From: Pseudomonas jinjuensis
GTDB lineage: Bacteria; Pseudomonadota; Gammaproteobacteria; Pseudomonadales; Pseudomonadaceae
NCBI RefSeq assembly: GCF_900103845.1
Contig: NZ_FNIJ01000020.1
Span: forward strand, 59,978-123,977
Direction of reading: 5' to 3'
DNA: 64,000 bases
This document shows positions 20,743 through 28,672 of this stretch, piece after piece; position 1 is the stretch's first letter; each line of letters begins with the position of its first letter. The position numbers were made by a program, and so were the translations under genes. A model generated the notes under the pieces. It made no database searches and was not told the DNA's origin. It saw nothing but the letters and a program-made list of their open reading frames with translations.

Positions 20743-21777
20743 ATGAGCGAACCGATCCGCCTCACCCAGTACAGCCACGGCGCGGGCTGCGGCTGCAAGA
20801 TTTCCCCCAAGGTGCTGGAAGTGATCCTCGCCGGCAGCGGGGCGCAGAACCTCGACCCGCGCCTGTGGGTCGGCAACGCCTCCCGCGACGATGCCGCCGT
20901 CTATGCTATCGACGGCGAGCGCGGGGTGGTTTCCACCACCGACTTCTTCATGCCGATCGTCGACGATCCCTTCGACTTCGGCCGCATCGCCGCCACCAAT
21001 GCGATCAGCGACATCTACGCCATGGGCGGCGATCCGCTGATGGCCATCGCCATCCTCGGCTGGCCGATCAACGTGCTGGCTCCGGAAATCGCCCGCGAGG
21101 TGATCGCCGGCGGGCGCAAGGTCTGCGACGAGGCGGGCATCCCGCTGGCGGGCGGCCACTCCATCGACGCCCCCGAGCCGATCTTCGGCCTGGCCGTCAC
21201 CGGCCTGGTGGAAAAGCGCTTCATGAAGCGCAACGACACCGCCAGCGAAGGCTGCCGGCTGTACCTGACCAAGCCGCTGGGCATCGGCATCCTCACTACC
21301 GCCGAGAAGAAGGCCAGGCTGCGCGCCGAGGACGTCGGCGTCGCCCGCGACTGGATGTGCACCCTGAACCGCCCCGGCAGCCGCTTCGGCAAGCTGGGAG
21401 GGGTGACCGCGATGACCGACGTCACCGGCTTCGGCCTGCTCGGCCATCTGGTGGAGATGGCCGACGGCAGCGGCCTGACCGCGCGCATCCGCTTCGACGC
21501 GGTGCCGCGCCTGGCCGGCGTCGACTACTACCTGGAGCAGGGCTGCGTGCCCGGCGGCACCGGACGCAACTTCGACAGCTACGGCCAGCGCATCGCGCCG
21601 CTGCCGGAAGTGCAGAAGCTGCTGCTGTGCGACCCGCAGACCAGTGGCGGCCTGCTGGTGGCGGTGACCCCGGAAGGCGAGGCGGAATTCCTCGCCGCCG
21701 CCGTCGAACTGGGCCTGCAGCTGGCGCCGATCGGCGAACTGGTGGCCCGACAGAGCCACGCGGTAGAGGTGGCGTGA
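20743..21777 (+). CDS. selD: Selenide, water dikinase SelD
   Basis: This 344-residue enzyme makes selenophosphate from selenide and ATP. The N-terminal GAGCGCKI carries catalytic Cys16 (Cys form, not selenocysteine), followed by the Lys. The PurM-like domain has DDAAVY and DPQTSGGLL. The ATG at 20743 has CTGGAG upstream; the longer frame from 20704 is unlikely. Its TGA overlaps the mnmH start by one base, so selenophosphate supply is coupled to its use in tRNA modification. selA and selB are not in this window. Confidence 0.97.
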   Translation: MSEPIRLTQYSHGAGCGCKISPKVLEVILAGSGAQNLDPRLWVGNASRDDAAVYAIDGERGVVSTTDFFMPIVDDPFDFGRIAATNAISDIYAMGGDPLMAIAILGWPINVLAPEIAREVIAGGRKVCDEAGIPLAGGHSIDAPEPIFGLAVTGLVEKRFMKRNDTASEGCRLYLTKPLGIGILTTAEKKARLRAEDVGVARDWMCTLNRPGSRFGKLGGVTAMTDVTGFGLLGHLVEMADGSGLTARIRFDAVPRLAGVDYYLEQGCVPGGTGRNFDSYGQRIAPLPEVQKLLLCDPQTSGGLLVAVTPEGEAEFLAAAVELGLQLAPIGELVARQSHAVEVA

Positions 21778-22871
21778 TGCGCGAGAACACCCGGCACTAT
21801 CGCGAACTGTTCCTCGGCGACGTGCCGATGATGGATGTGCGCGCCCCGGTGGAATACGGCAAGGGCGCCTTCCCGCATACGGTGAACCGGCCGCTGATGA
21901 ACGACGTCGAGCGGCAGAAGGTCGGCACCAGCTACAAGAACCACGGCCAGCAGGCGGCCATCGCCCTCGGCCACGAGCTGGTCAGCGGCAAGCTCAAGGA
22001 GGAGCGCATCGCCGGCTGGGCGGCGTTCGCCCGCGAGAATCCCGAAGGCTACCTGTACTGCTTCCGCGGCGGCCTGCGTTCGCAGATCGTCCAGCAGTGG
22101 CTGAAGAGCGAGGCGGGCATCGAGTATCCGCGGGTGATCGGCGGCTACAAGGCGATGCGCGCCTTCCTCTTCGACACCACCCGCGCCGCCACCGAGGAGT
22201 GCGACTTCGTGCTGGTCGGCGGCATGACCGGCACCGGCAAGACCGAAGTGGTCGCCCAGCTGGACAATGCCCTGGACCTCGAAGGCCACGCCAACCACCG
22301 CGGCTCCGCCTTCGGCCGCCGCGCCACGCCGCAGCCGGTGCAGATCGATTTCGAGAACCTGCTGGCCATCGACATCCTGAAGAAGCGCCATGCCGGCATC
22401 GAACGCTTCGTGCTGGAGGACGAGGGCCGCATCGTCGGCAGTTGCTCGGTGCCGCTGGAGCTGTACCAGGGCATGCAGCGCTACCCGCTGGTGTGGCTGG
22501 ACGACAGTTTCGAGCACCGCGTCGAGCGCATCCTCAAGGACTACGTGGTCGACCTGTGCGCCGAGTTTGTGGACGTGGTGGGCGTGGAGGGCGGCTTCGA
22601 CGCCTTCGCCGCCTACCTGCGCAAGAGCCTGTCCGGCATCGTCAAGCGCCTGGGCGGCGAGCGCTACCAGCGCCTGGCGGCGATCCTGGATGCGGCGCTG
22701 GAGGAACAGCAGCGCAGCGGCGCGGTGGACCTGCACCGTGGCTGGATCGAGGGGCTGCTCGGCGAGTACTACGACCCGATGTACGCCTTCCAGCTGGAAA
22801 GCAAGGCCGAGCGCATCGAGTTCCGCGGCAACCAGGCGGAAGTGGTGGAGTACCTGCGCGCCCGAGCGTAG
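21777..22871 (+). CDS. mnmH: tRNA 2-selenouridine synthase MnmH (SelU)
   Basis: This 364-residue enzyme converts 2-thiouridine at tRNA wobble position 34 to 2-selenouridine through a geranylated intermediate. The N-terminal rhodanese domain has the active Cys95 in YLYCFRGG, and the P-loop domain has [11 protein letters not shown] (149-159). The start codon overlaps the selD stop. With selD it forms a complete selenium-to-tRNA module. Length and motifs are normal. Confidence 0.95.
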   Translation: MRENTRHYRELFLGDVPMMDVRAPVEYGKGAFPHTVNRPLMNDVERQKVGTSYKNHGQQAAIALGHELVSGKLKEERIAGWAAFARENPEGYLYCFRGGLRSQIVQQWLKSEAGIEYPRVIGGYKAMRAFLFDTTRAATEECDFVLVGGMTGTGKTEVVAQLDNALDLEGHANHRGSAFGRRATPQPVQIDFENLLAIDILKKRHAGIERFVLEDEGRIVGSCSVPLELYQGMQRYPLVWLDDSFEHRVERILKDYVVDLCAEFVDVVGVEGGFDAFAAYLRKSLSGIVKRLGGERYQRLAAILDAALEEQQRSGAVDLHRGWIEGLLGEYYDPMYAFQLESKAERIEFRGNQAEVVEYLRARA

Positions 22872-22886
22872 GGTGCGGACCAGACC

Positions 22887-22916
22887 GTAGGGTGGATGGC
22901 GCTTTTTCCATCCACC
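22887..22916. repeat. GTGGATGG/CCATCCAC short palindrome
   Basis: The palindrome pairs GGTGGATGG with CCATCCACC around a short GCGCTTTTT-type loop. A near-identical copy lies at 63958-63982 at the other end of the window. A decayed partner (ending CCCACCCTAC, about 22930-22970) follows. Confidence 0.6.
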
Positions 22917-22985
22917 ATGGTGGGCATGGCACGCGGGAATGGTGGATCGATGGAGCGTGACCCACCCTACGTCCTGACGTTGCCT

Positions 22986-23043
22986 GTAGGAGCGGGCCAT
23001 GCCCGCGACCGTACGTGTTGTCGCGGGCATGGCCCGCTCCTAC
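22986..23043. repeat. REP doublet (REPIN), perfect 24-bp arms
   Basis: Arms 22986-23009 and 23020-23043 are perfect reverse complements with a 10-nt loop. Each half is GTAGGAGCGGGCCATGCCCG plus four bases. This two-REP arrangement is the Pseudomonas REPIN form mobilised by RAYT transposases. No RAYT gene is in the window. Confidence 0.75.
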
Positions 23044-23065
23044 GCGGTTTCGCTGGAATGTCCGG

Positions 23066-23153
23066 GTAGGGCGCATAACGCGCCAGCGTTATCCGCCGAT
23101 GGGTTCGGGCGCGGCGCTTGCGGCGGATAACCGCGAACGGTTATTCGCCCTAC
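23066..23153. repeat. GTAGGGCG...CGCCCTAC inverted repeat overlapping a gene end
   Basis: Two 32-nt arms (23066-23097 and 23122-23153) are related in reverse complement: GTAGGGCGCATAACGC against GTTATTCGCCCTAC, and ATCCGCC against GGCGGAT. The distal arm contains the stop codon (23150-23152) of the GFA-family gene, so the repeat supplies that gene's terminus. Confidence 0.65.
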
Positions 23154-23497
23154 GCATTCCTGCCATCGTATTTGCGCACCGTGAGGCCGTCCGCATCCAC
23201 ATCCGGCAGGCAGCGCACGTTCACCGCCACCATCGGGCTGCCGTCCGGCATGTTGCCGAAGGCCAGCGGGGCGCAGCCGCAGGTGGGGCAGAACTTGTGC
23301 TGGATTTTGTGGGTGTTGAAGGTATAGGTGCTCATGGCGCTTTCCGGCGTGCTCAGGCGCAGCTTGTCGCGCGGCGCGAACCACAGCAGCGAGCCGCGCC
23401 GGCTGCAGATCGAGCAGTTGCACTGGATGACTTCGCCGATCTCGCCTTCCACCTCGAAGGCGATCTGTCCGCAATGACAGCTGCCGTGATGAAGCAT
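23150..23497 (-). CDS. GFA (glutathione-dependent formaldehyde-activating) family zinc protein
   Basis: This 115-residue protein has the Zn ligands of the GFA/CENP-V fold: GSCHCGQIAF, CNCSICSRRG and FCPTCGCAP. Family members bind two zincs. The founding member was proposed to make S-hydroxymethylglutathione, but most paralogues have no known role. The ATG at 23497 has GGGAGA upstream; the open frame extends 22 residues further without homology. Its stop codon lies in a repeat arm. Confidence 0.88.
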   Translation of the reverse strand: MLHHGSCHCGQIAFEVEGEIGEVIQCNCSICSRRGSLLWFAPRDKLRLSTPESAMSTYTFNTHKIQHKFCPTCGCAPLAFGNMPDGSPMVAVNVRCLPDVDADGLTVRKYDGRNA

Positions 23498-23615
23498 GCT
23501 CGAATCTCCCCTGGTGGATGGCCTGCGCACAGTGTAGTCCGCCACTTCCGGCAGAACGCGCATCCGCCGGCGGCGGTCTAAGCTGGAGAATCACTATTCC
23601 TGCGAGGACCATTCC

Positions 23616-23894
23616 ATGACGCGTACCCTGACCCTGCTTGCAATCGCCCTGCTGGTAGCCGGCTGTTCGGGCAAGACGGTGAACCGCGACAGTTGCGCCA
23701 CTGAACTGAGCGCCGCCTGGCAGGAGCTCGACCTGGCCAAGGCCGAAGGCTTCGCCGGCACCGTCAGCTATTCCAAGGCGCTGACCCTGATCACCGCCGC
23801 CAAGACCGAGCAGCAGGTCGAGTCCTACGGGGGCTGCCTCGACAAGGCCGAAAAGGCGCGTTTCTACATCAAGGAATCCCGCGCCGGCCGTTGA
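23616..23894 (+). CDS. Small lipoprotein of unknown function
   Basis: This 92-residue protein has a lipoprotein signal peptide (MTRTLTLLAIALLVAGC), with the lipobox VAGC placing Cys17 at the mature N-terminus. Two further Cys residues (Cys27 and Cys74) could form a disulfide in the periplasm. The mature part is helical and Ala/Glu/Lys-rich, with no motif I recognise. A GAGGA site precedes the ATG, and a stem-loop at 23925-23951 follows. It is probably monocistronic and membrane-anchored. Confidence 0.85.
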   Translation: MTRTLTLLAIALLVAGCSGKTVNRDSCATELSAAWQELDLAKAEGFAGTVSYSKALTLITAAKTEQQVESYGGCLDKAEKARFYIKESRAGR

Positions 23895-23924
23895 AGGAAG
23901 GCCGCGGAAAGGCATAATCCTCGC

Positions 23925-23951
23925 GCCGGAACCGCTGTCAGCGGCTCCGGC
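23925..23951 (+). terminator. Intrinsic terminator after the small lipoprotein gene
   Basis: The 11-nt arms GCCGGAACCGC (23925-23935) and GCGGCTCCGGC (23941-23951) pair with one mismatch. They are followed by the pyrimidine-rich GTTTCCTTTCC. Confidence 0.6.
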
Positions 23952-23979
23952 GTTTCCTTTCCTGGCTTGCGGAAATCCC

Positions 23980-24588
23980 ATGCAACTCGACTTCTCCACC
24001 CTCCCGCCGGCGGACGCCTACCGCTGGCTGGCCTCCACCGTCACGCCGCGTCCCATCGCCTGGGTCTCCACGCTGTCCGCCGAGGGTCGCAGCAACCTGG
24101 CGCCGTTCAGCTTCTTCCAGGTGATCAGCGACGAGCCGCCGACGCTGATGGTCAACACCAGCCTGCGCGACGACGGCAGCGTCAAGGACACCCTGCGCAA
24201 CGTGTGGGAAACCGGCGAACTGGTGATCCATCTGGTCAGCGCCGCCCAGGCCGAGCGGATGAACGCCACCGCCGCCTGGCTACCCCACGGCGCCAGCGAG
24301 TTCGAGCACGCCGGTATCGCCACCCTGGCCAGCGAGCGCGTCGCGCCGCCGCGGGTGGCCGATGCCACTGTGGCCTTCGAATGCCGGCTGGCGGAGATCA
24401 AGCCGTATCCGGCCGAGCGGCCGAACTGTCACCTGATCTTCGCCGAGGTGCTGCTGGCGCACATCGACGACGCCGTGCTGCTCGACGAGCGCCATGTCGA
24501 CCCCGCGCGCCTGGATCTGGTCGGCCGTCTCGGCGGCAGCCAGTACGCCTACACCCGCGAACGTTTCAGCATGATCAGGCCGAAGTAG
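23980..24588 (+). CDS. Flavin reductase-like, FMN-binding split-barrel protein
   Basis: This 202-residue protein has the flavoreductase-type split barrel: RPIAWVSTLSAEGRSNLAPFSFFQ and a P-rich N-terminus. Members bind FMN/FAD and reduce flavin with NAD(P)H for partner oxygenases, or act as flavin-binding proteins of unknown role. No partner oxygenase is adjacent. It converges with the SulP gene, leaving 6 bp between stops. Confidence 0.85.
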   Translation: MQLDFSTLPPADAYRWLASTVTPRPIAWVSTLSAEGRSNLAPFSFFQVISDEPPTLMVNTSLRDDGSVKDTLRNVWETGELVIHLVSAAQAERMNATAAWLPHGASEFEHAGIATLASERVAPPRVADATVAFECRLAEIKPYPAERPNCHLIFAEVLLAHIDDAVLLDERHVDPARLDLVGRLGGSQYAYTRERFSMIRPK

Positions 24589-24594
24589 CACGGC

Positions 24595-26310
24595 CTAGGC
24601 GGGTTCCCGGCGCGCCTGCAGCGTCTCGCCGACCTGCTGGCGCTTCCAGTGGCGGAAGGCGTTGACCCCGGAGCGCACCGAGCTGAACACCAGCGGCGGC
24701 TTGACCTCGCCGAGCATCTTCGAGCGCTGCAGCAGCTCCAGGGTCTGCCCGGTCGCCCGCGCCAGCGACAGGTGCACGCCCTGCGCGGCGAGGGTCTGCT
24801 GGACCTCGCGCAGGGTGGTCAGGCCGCTGATGTCCATGCTGGTGATGCCTTCGGCGTTGAGCAGCACCGCGTTGGGCTGCCCGGCCGCTTCCACCACCTC
24901 CAGCAGGCGCTCCTTGAAATAGTCGGCGTTGAAGAACAGCAGCGGCGCATCGAAGCGGTAGATCACCAGGCCGGGCAGGGTCTGCGCCTGCGGATAGCGG
25001 CTCAGCTCCACCTGGCCGTCGATGCCGTGCACCCAGCCGAGCACCGCGTCGCTCGGACGATAGGTGAAATACAGCATGCGCAGCAGGGCGATGGCGATGG
25101 CGACGAGGATGCCCGGCAGCACGCCGACGCTGAGCACGCCGATGGTGGTCAGCAGGCACAGGCCGAACTCGAAGCGGCTGAGCTTCCAGAAGCCCTTGAG
25201 CGCCTTCACGTCGATCAGCCCCCAGCCGGCCATCATCAGCACCGCGCCCAGCGCCGGGATCGGCACCCAGCCCAGCGGGCCGCTGAACAGCACCAGCACC
25301 AGGCCGATCACCAGGGCGACCACGACGCTCACCAGTTGGGTCTTGCCGCCGACCATGTCGTTCACCGCGGTGCGCGAGTCGGCGCCGCTGATGGCGAAAC
25401 CCTGGGAAACCCCCGCGCCGATATTGGCCAGGCCGAGGGCGATGAACTCGTGGTTGGCGTTGACGCTGTAGCCGTGGCGGGCGGCGAAGCTGCGCGCGGT
25501 GAGCATGGCGCTGCAGAAGCTGACCATGGTGATGCCGGAGGCGTCGCGCAGCAGGCCGAGCAGCTCGTTGTAGTTGCTGCGCGGCCAGGTTAGCTCGGGC
25601 AATCCCTGGGGCACCGCGCCGAGCAGGGGGATGCCGAAGCGGTCGAGGCCGAGCAGCGCGGTGACCAGGGTCGCCAGCAGCACGCCGAGCAGCACCCCGG
25701 GAACCTTCGGCCAGCGTCGAGGCGTCAGGGCGATCAGCGCCAGGGTGGCCAGGGCCAGCGTGAGGCTGGGCAGGTGCGCGTCCGCCAGGTTGCGCAGCAA
25801 TGCCAGCATGCCGGCGACGAAGCCGCTGGTCTCGGCGTGGTAGCCGAGCAGCTTGCCCAGCTGGCCGGCGATCAGGCTGATGCCGATGCCGTTCAGGTAG
25901 CCGACCAGGGTTGGCCGCGACAGGAAGCTGGCGACGAAACCGGCGCGGGCGAACCCGGCAGCGATGGATAGCAGGCCGACCATCACCGCGACGATCATCG
26001 ACAGCTGCAGCAGGCGCTGGGGATCGCCGGCCGCCAGCGGGGTGATCGCCGCCGCGACCATGGCCGCGGTGGCGGCGTCCGGGCCGACCATCAGTTGCCG
26101 CGAACTGCCGACCAGGGCGTAGATCAGCATCGGCAGGATGCAGGCATACAGTCCGACCTGGGCCGGGAAGCCGACGATCTGCGCATAGGCGATGGCGGTG
26201 GGAATCTGGATCGCGGCCACCGACAGCCCCGCCTGGATATCCGGCGCCAGCCAGGAGAAACGGTAGTGCAGCAGGCGGTGCAGGCCGGGGAGCCAGCGGA
26301 CAGGAGGCAT
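24595..26310 (-). CDS. SulP family anion transporter with STAS domain
   Basis: This 571-residue inner-membrane carrier has 10-14 membrane helices. It begins with the SulP signature region LAPDIQAGLSVAAIQIPTAIAYAQIVGFPAQVGLYACI and ends in a cytoplasmic STAS domain (about 435-545; DISGLTTLREVQQTL). Family members exchange sulfate, bicarbonate, dicarboxylates or other anions. No carbonic anhydrase or sulfur gene is adjacent to suggest the substrate. The start at 26310 gives the expected short N-terminus. Confidence 0.93.
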   Translation of the reverse strand: MPPVRWLPGLHRLLHYRFSWLAPDIQAGLSVAAIQIPTAIAYAQIVGFPAQVGLYACILPMLIYALVGSSRQLMVGPDAATAAMVAAAITPLAAGDPQRLLQLSMIVAVMVGLLSIAAGFARAGFVASFLSRPTLVGYLNGIGISLIAGQLGKLLGYHAETSGFVAGMLALLRNLADAHLPSLTLALATLALIALTPRRWPKVPGVLLGVLLATLVTALLGLDRFGIPLLGAVPQGLPELTWPRSNYNELLGLLRDASGITMVSFCSAMLTARSFAARHGYSVNANHEFIALGLANIGAGVSQGFAISGADSRTAVNDMVGGKTQLVSVVVALVIGLVLVLFSGPLGWVPIPALGAVLMMAGWGLIDVKALKGFWKLSRFEFGLCLLTTIGVLSVGVLPGILVAIAIALLRMLYFTYRPSDAVLGWVHGIDGQVELSRYPQAQTLPGLVIYRFDAPLLFFNADYFKERLLEVVEAAGQPNAVLLNAEGITSMDISGLTTLREVQQTLAAQGVHLSLARATGQTLELLQRSKMLGEVKPPLVFSSVRSGVNAFRHWKRQQVGETLQARREPA

Positions 26311-26379
26311 TCGAGAGATTCCGCAAGGTGTCTGGATAGGAGCTTAGCCAGACATCATCGGGACGCGATGAATCCTTAT

Positions 26380-26480
26380 CGTTCCCCACGCTCCTGCGTG
26401 GGAATGCAGCTCTCGACGCTCCCGCGTCGCTGGGACGCGGAGCGCCCCCGGATGGGTTCCCACGCGGGAGCGTGGGAACC
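26380..26480. repeat. Paired REP palindromes upstream of the SulP gene
   Basis: Palindromes at 26380-26407 and 26455-26480 (GGTTCCCACG / CGTGGGAACC) flank a GC-rich spacer. They belong to the same family as 19390 and 35051. Confidence 0.65.
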
Positions 26481-26500
26481 ATGAAGCGCGGGCTACTCCC

Positions 26501-27505
26501 TCAAACCTTCAGCACCAGCTTGCCGAAGTTCTCCCCGCTGAACAGCTTCAGCAGCGTTTCGGGGAAGTTCTGCAGGCCCTCGACCACATCCTCGCGGGAT
26601 TTCAGCTTGCCCTCGGCCAGCCAGGTGGCCATTTCCCTGAGCGCTTCGGGGAAGCGGTCGGCGTAGTCGACCACCACCATGCCCTCCATGCGCGCGCGGT
26701 TGACCAGCAGCGACAGGTAGTTGGCCGGCCCGCGCACCGACTCCTTGTTGTTGTACTGGCTGATCGCGCCGCAGATGACGATGCGCGCCCTGGGCGCCAG
26801 GCGGGTGAGCACGGCGTCGAGGATGTCGCCGCCGACGTTGTCGAAGAACACGTCCACGCCCTTGGGACATTCGCGCTTCAGACCGGCCTGCACGTCCTCG
26901 TGCTTGTAGTCGATGGCGCCGTCGAAGCCGAGCTCGTCGATCAGGTAGCGGCACTTCTCCGCGCCGCCGGCGATGCCGACCACCCGGCAGCCCCTGATCC
27001 GCGCGATCTGCCCGACCACGCTGCCCACCGCACCGGCCGCCGCGGAAACCACCACCGTCTCGCCGGCCTTCGGCTGGCCGACGTCGAGCAGGCCGAAGTA
27101 GGCGGTCATGCCGGTCATGCCCAGCGCCGAAAGATACAGTGGCAGCGGCGCGCGGTCCGGGTCGACCTTGTAGAAGCCGCGCGGCTCGCCGAGGAAGTAG
27201 TCCTGCACGCCGAGGGCGCCGTTCACCGTGTCGCCCACGGCGAAATCCGGATGCTGCGAGGCGATCACCTGGCCGACGCCGAGGGCGCGCATCACCTCGC
27301 CGATGCCGACCGGCGGGATATAGGAGCGGGCGTCGTTCATCCAGCCGCGCATGGCCGGGTCCAGCGACAGGTACTGGTTCTTCACCAGCACCTGCCCGGG
27401 GCCGGGCTCGCCGGCGGGGGATTCGACGTAGGCGAAGGTGTCGCGGTCCGGCATGCCGACCGGGCGTTTGGCGAGCTGGAACTGTCGGTTGGTCTGGGCG
27501 GGCAT
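26501..27505 (-). CDS. NADP-dependent medium-chain reductase (zinc-independent MDR)
   Basis: This 334-residue oxidoreductase belongs to the leukotriene B4 dehydrogenase / prostaglandin reductase / curcumin reductase group. The N-terminal substrate-binding segment has YLSLDPAMRGWM, and the Rossmann motif is AAAGAVGSVVGQIA. No zinc-ligand cysteines are present. It probably reduces C=C bonds of enones or quinones with NADPH, a detoxification role. The ATG at 27505 starts MPAQTNRQFQLAKRP; the 93-residue upstream extension reads into repeats. Confidence 0.92.
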   Translation of the reverse strand: MPAQTNRQFQLAKRPVGMPDRDTFAYVESPAGEPGPGQVLVKNQYLSLDPAMRGWMNDARSYIPPVGIGEVMRALGVGQVIASQHPDFAVGDTVNGALGVQDYFLGEPRGFYKVDPDRAPLPLYLSALGMTGMTAYFGLLDVGQPKAGETVVVSAAAGAVGSVVGQIARIRGCRVVGIAGGAEKCRYLIDELGFDGAIDYKHEDVQAGLKRECPKGVDVFFDNVGGDILDAVLTRLAPRARIVICGAISQYNNKESVRGPANYLSLLVNRARMEGMVVVDYADRFPEALREMATWLAEGKLKSREDVVEGLQNFPETLLKLFSGENFGKLVLKV

Positions 27506-27579
27506 GGTGGGGTCCTCGGTTCGTTGGCTAGTGCGCAGTGGTGGAAGGGCTCCCGTAGGAGCATCGGGATACCGGACCT

Positions 27580-27669
27580 GTAGGAGCCAGCTTGCTGGCG
27601 ATCCCGGACTTGCCGGCAACCACCGAGCTGCCGACTGGCACGGCTGATCGCCAGCAAGCTGGCTCCTAC
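27580..27669. repeat. REPIN with perfect 24-bp arms and 42-nt loop
   Basis: Arms 27580-27603 and 27646-27669 are exact reverse complements (GTAGGAGCCAGCTTGCTGGC plus four bases). The same arms occur at 63845-63868 and 63910-63933 with a different loop of 41 nt. The 392-bp gap 27506-27897 otherwise holds no gene; the divergent promoters of the reductase and the SDR must lie in it. Confidence 0.8.
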
Positions 27670-27897
27670 GTTGTGCGCATGCTTTGGATGGGCTACTCAG
27701 GGCATAGCCCCACCCACCGATATCGGCAAGTTCCACCCGCCCGCTGAAGAATGAATCATCCACGCCGGTGATGTGCCGTGCCATCCAACATCATCCATCC
27801 GGATGCCCGGTGTATCACCGTCCTGATAGTGCTTCGCTGCCGATGCGTGCTGGCTAGACTCCGGCGAACTCCCCCAGAAACCTTCGAGGACAGTTCC

Positions 27898-28659
27898 ATG
27901 AGTCAGCTGCTTTCCGGCCAGGTCGCCCTGGTCACCGGTGCCGGCGCCGGCATCGGTCGCGCCACCGCCCAGGCTTTCGCCCGCGAGGGCATCAAGGTCG
28001 TGGTGTCCGACGTGGACGCCAGGGGCGGCGAGGCCAGCGTCGAGGCGATCCGTGCCGCCGGCGGCGAGGCGACCTTCATCCGCTGCGACGTGACCCGCGA
28101 TGCCGAGGTCGCCGCGCTGGTGGCCGGTACCCTGGCCGCCTACGGCCGGCTCGACTACGCCTTCAACAACGCCGGCATCGAGATCGAACGCGGCCGCCTG
28201 GCGAATGGCAGCGAGGCCGAGTTCGACGCGCTGATGAACGTCAACGTGAAGGGCGTGTGGCTGTGCATGAAGCACCAGATCCCGGTGATGCTCGCCCAGG
28301 GCGGCGGCGCCATCGTCAACACAGCGTCCGTCGCCGGCCTCGGCGCAGCGCCGAACATGGCGATCTATTCCGCTACCAAGCACGCGGTGATCGGCCTGAC
28401 CCGCTCGGCGGCCATCGAATATGCGCGGAAGAAGGTGCGCATCAATGCCGTCTGCCCGGCGGTGATCGACACCGACATGTTCCGCCGCGTCTGCGAGAGC
28501 GATCCGGCCAAGGCCCAGTCGGTGGCCGCCATGCACCCCGTCGGCCGCGTGGGCCAGGCGGAGGAAGTCGCCGCCGCGGTGCTCTACCTGTGCAGCGACG
28601 GCGCCGGCTTCAGCACCGGCGTGGCCCTGCCGGTGGATGGCGGCCTGACCGCGGTCTGA
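27898..28659 (+). CDS. SDR family oxidoreductase (glucose 1-dehydrogenase-like)
   Basis: This 253-residue classical SDR has the cofactor motif TGAGAGIGRATA, D65-type DVTRD, NNAGIE, the active-site Ser in NTASVAGLG, YSATKHAVIG with catalytic Tyr/Lys, and the C-terminal GVALPVDGG. Asp in VVSDVDARGG after beta-2 suggests NAD rather than NADP preference. The ATG at 27898 begins a canonical N-terminus after a GAGGACAG site. The substrate is unknown. It converges with the P-type ATPase gene. Confidence 0.9.
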   Translation: MSQLLSGQVALVTGAGAGIGRATAQAFAREGIKVVVSDVDARGGEASVEAIRAAGGEATFIRCDVTRDAEVAALVAGTLAAYGRLDYAFNNAGIEIERGRLANGSEAEFDALMNVNVKGVWLCMKHQIPVMLAQGGGAIVNTASVAGLGAAPNMAIYSATKHAVIGLTRSAAIEYARKKVRINAVCPAVIDTDMFRRVCESDPAKAQSVAAMHPVGRVGQAEEVAAAVLYLCSDGAGFSTGVALPVDGGLTAV

Positions 28660-28672
28660 GCATCCCGATCGG

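Noticed and set aside
20786..20802. Selenocysteine in SelD
   Set aside because: The active-site codon is an ordinary Cys codon; there is no in-frame TGA.
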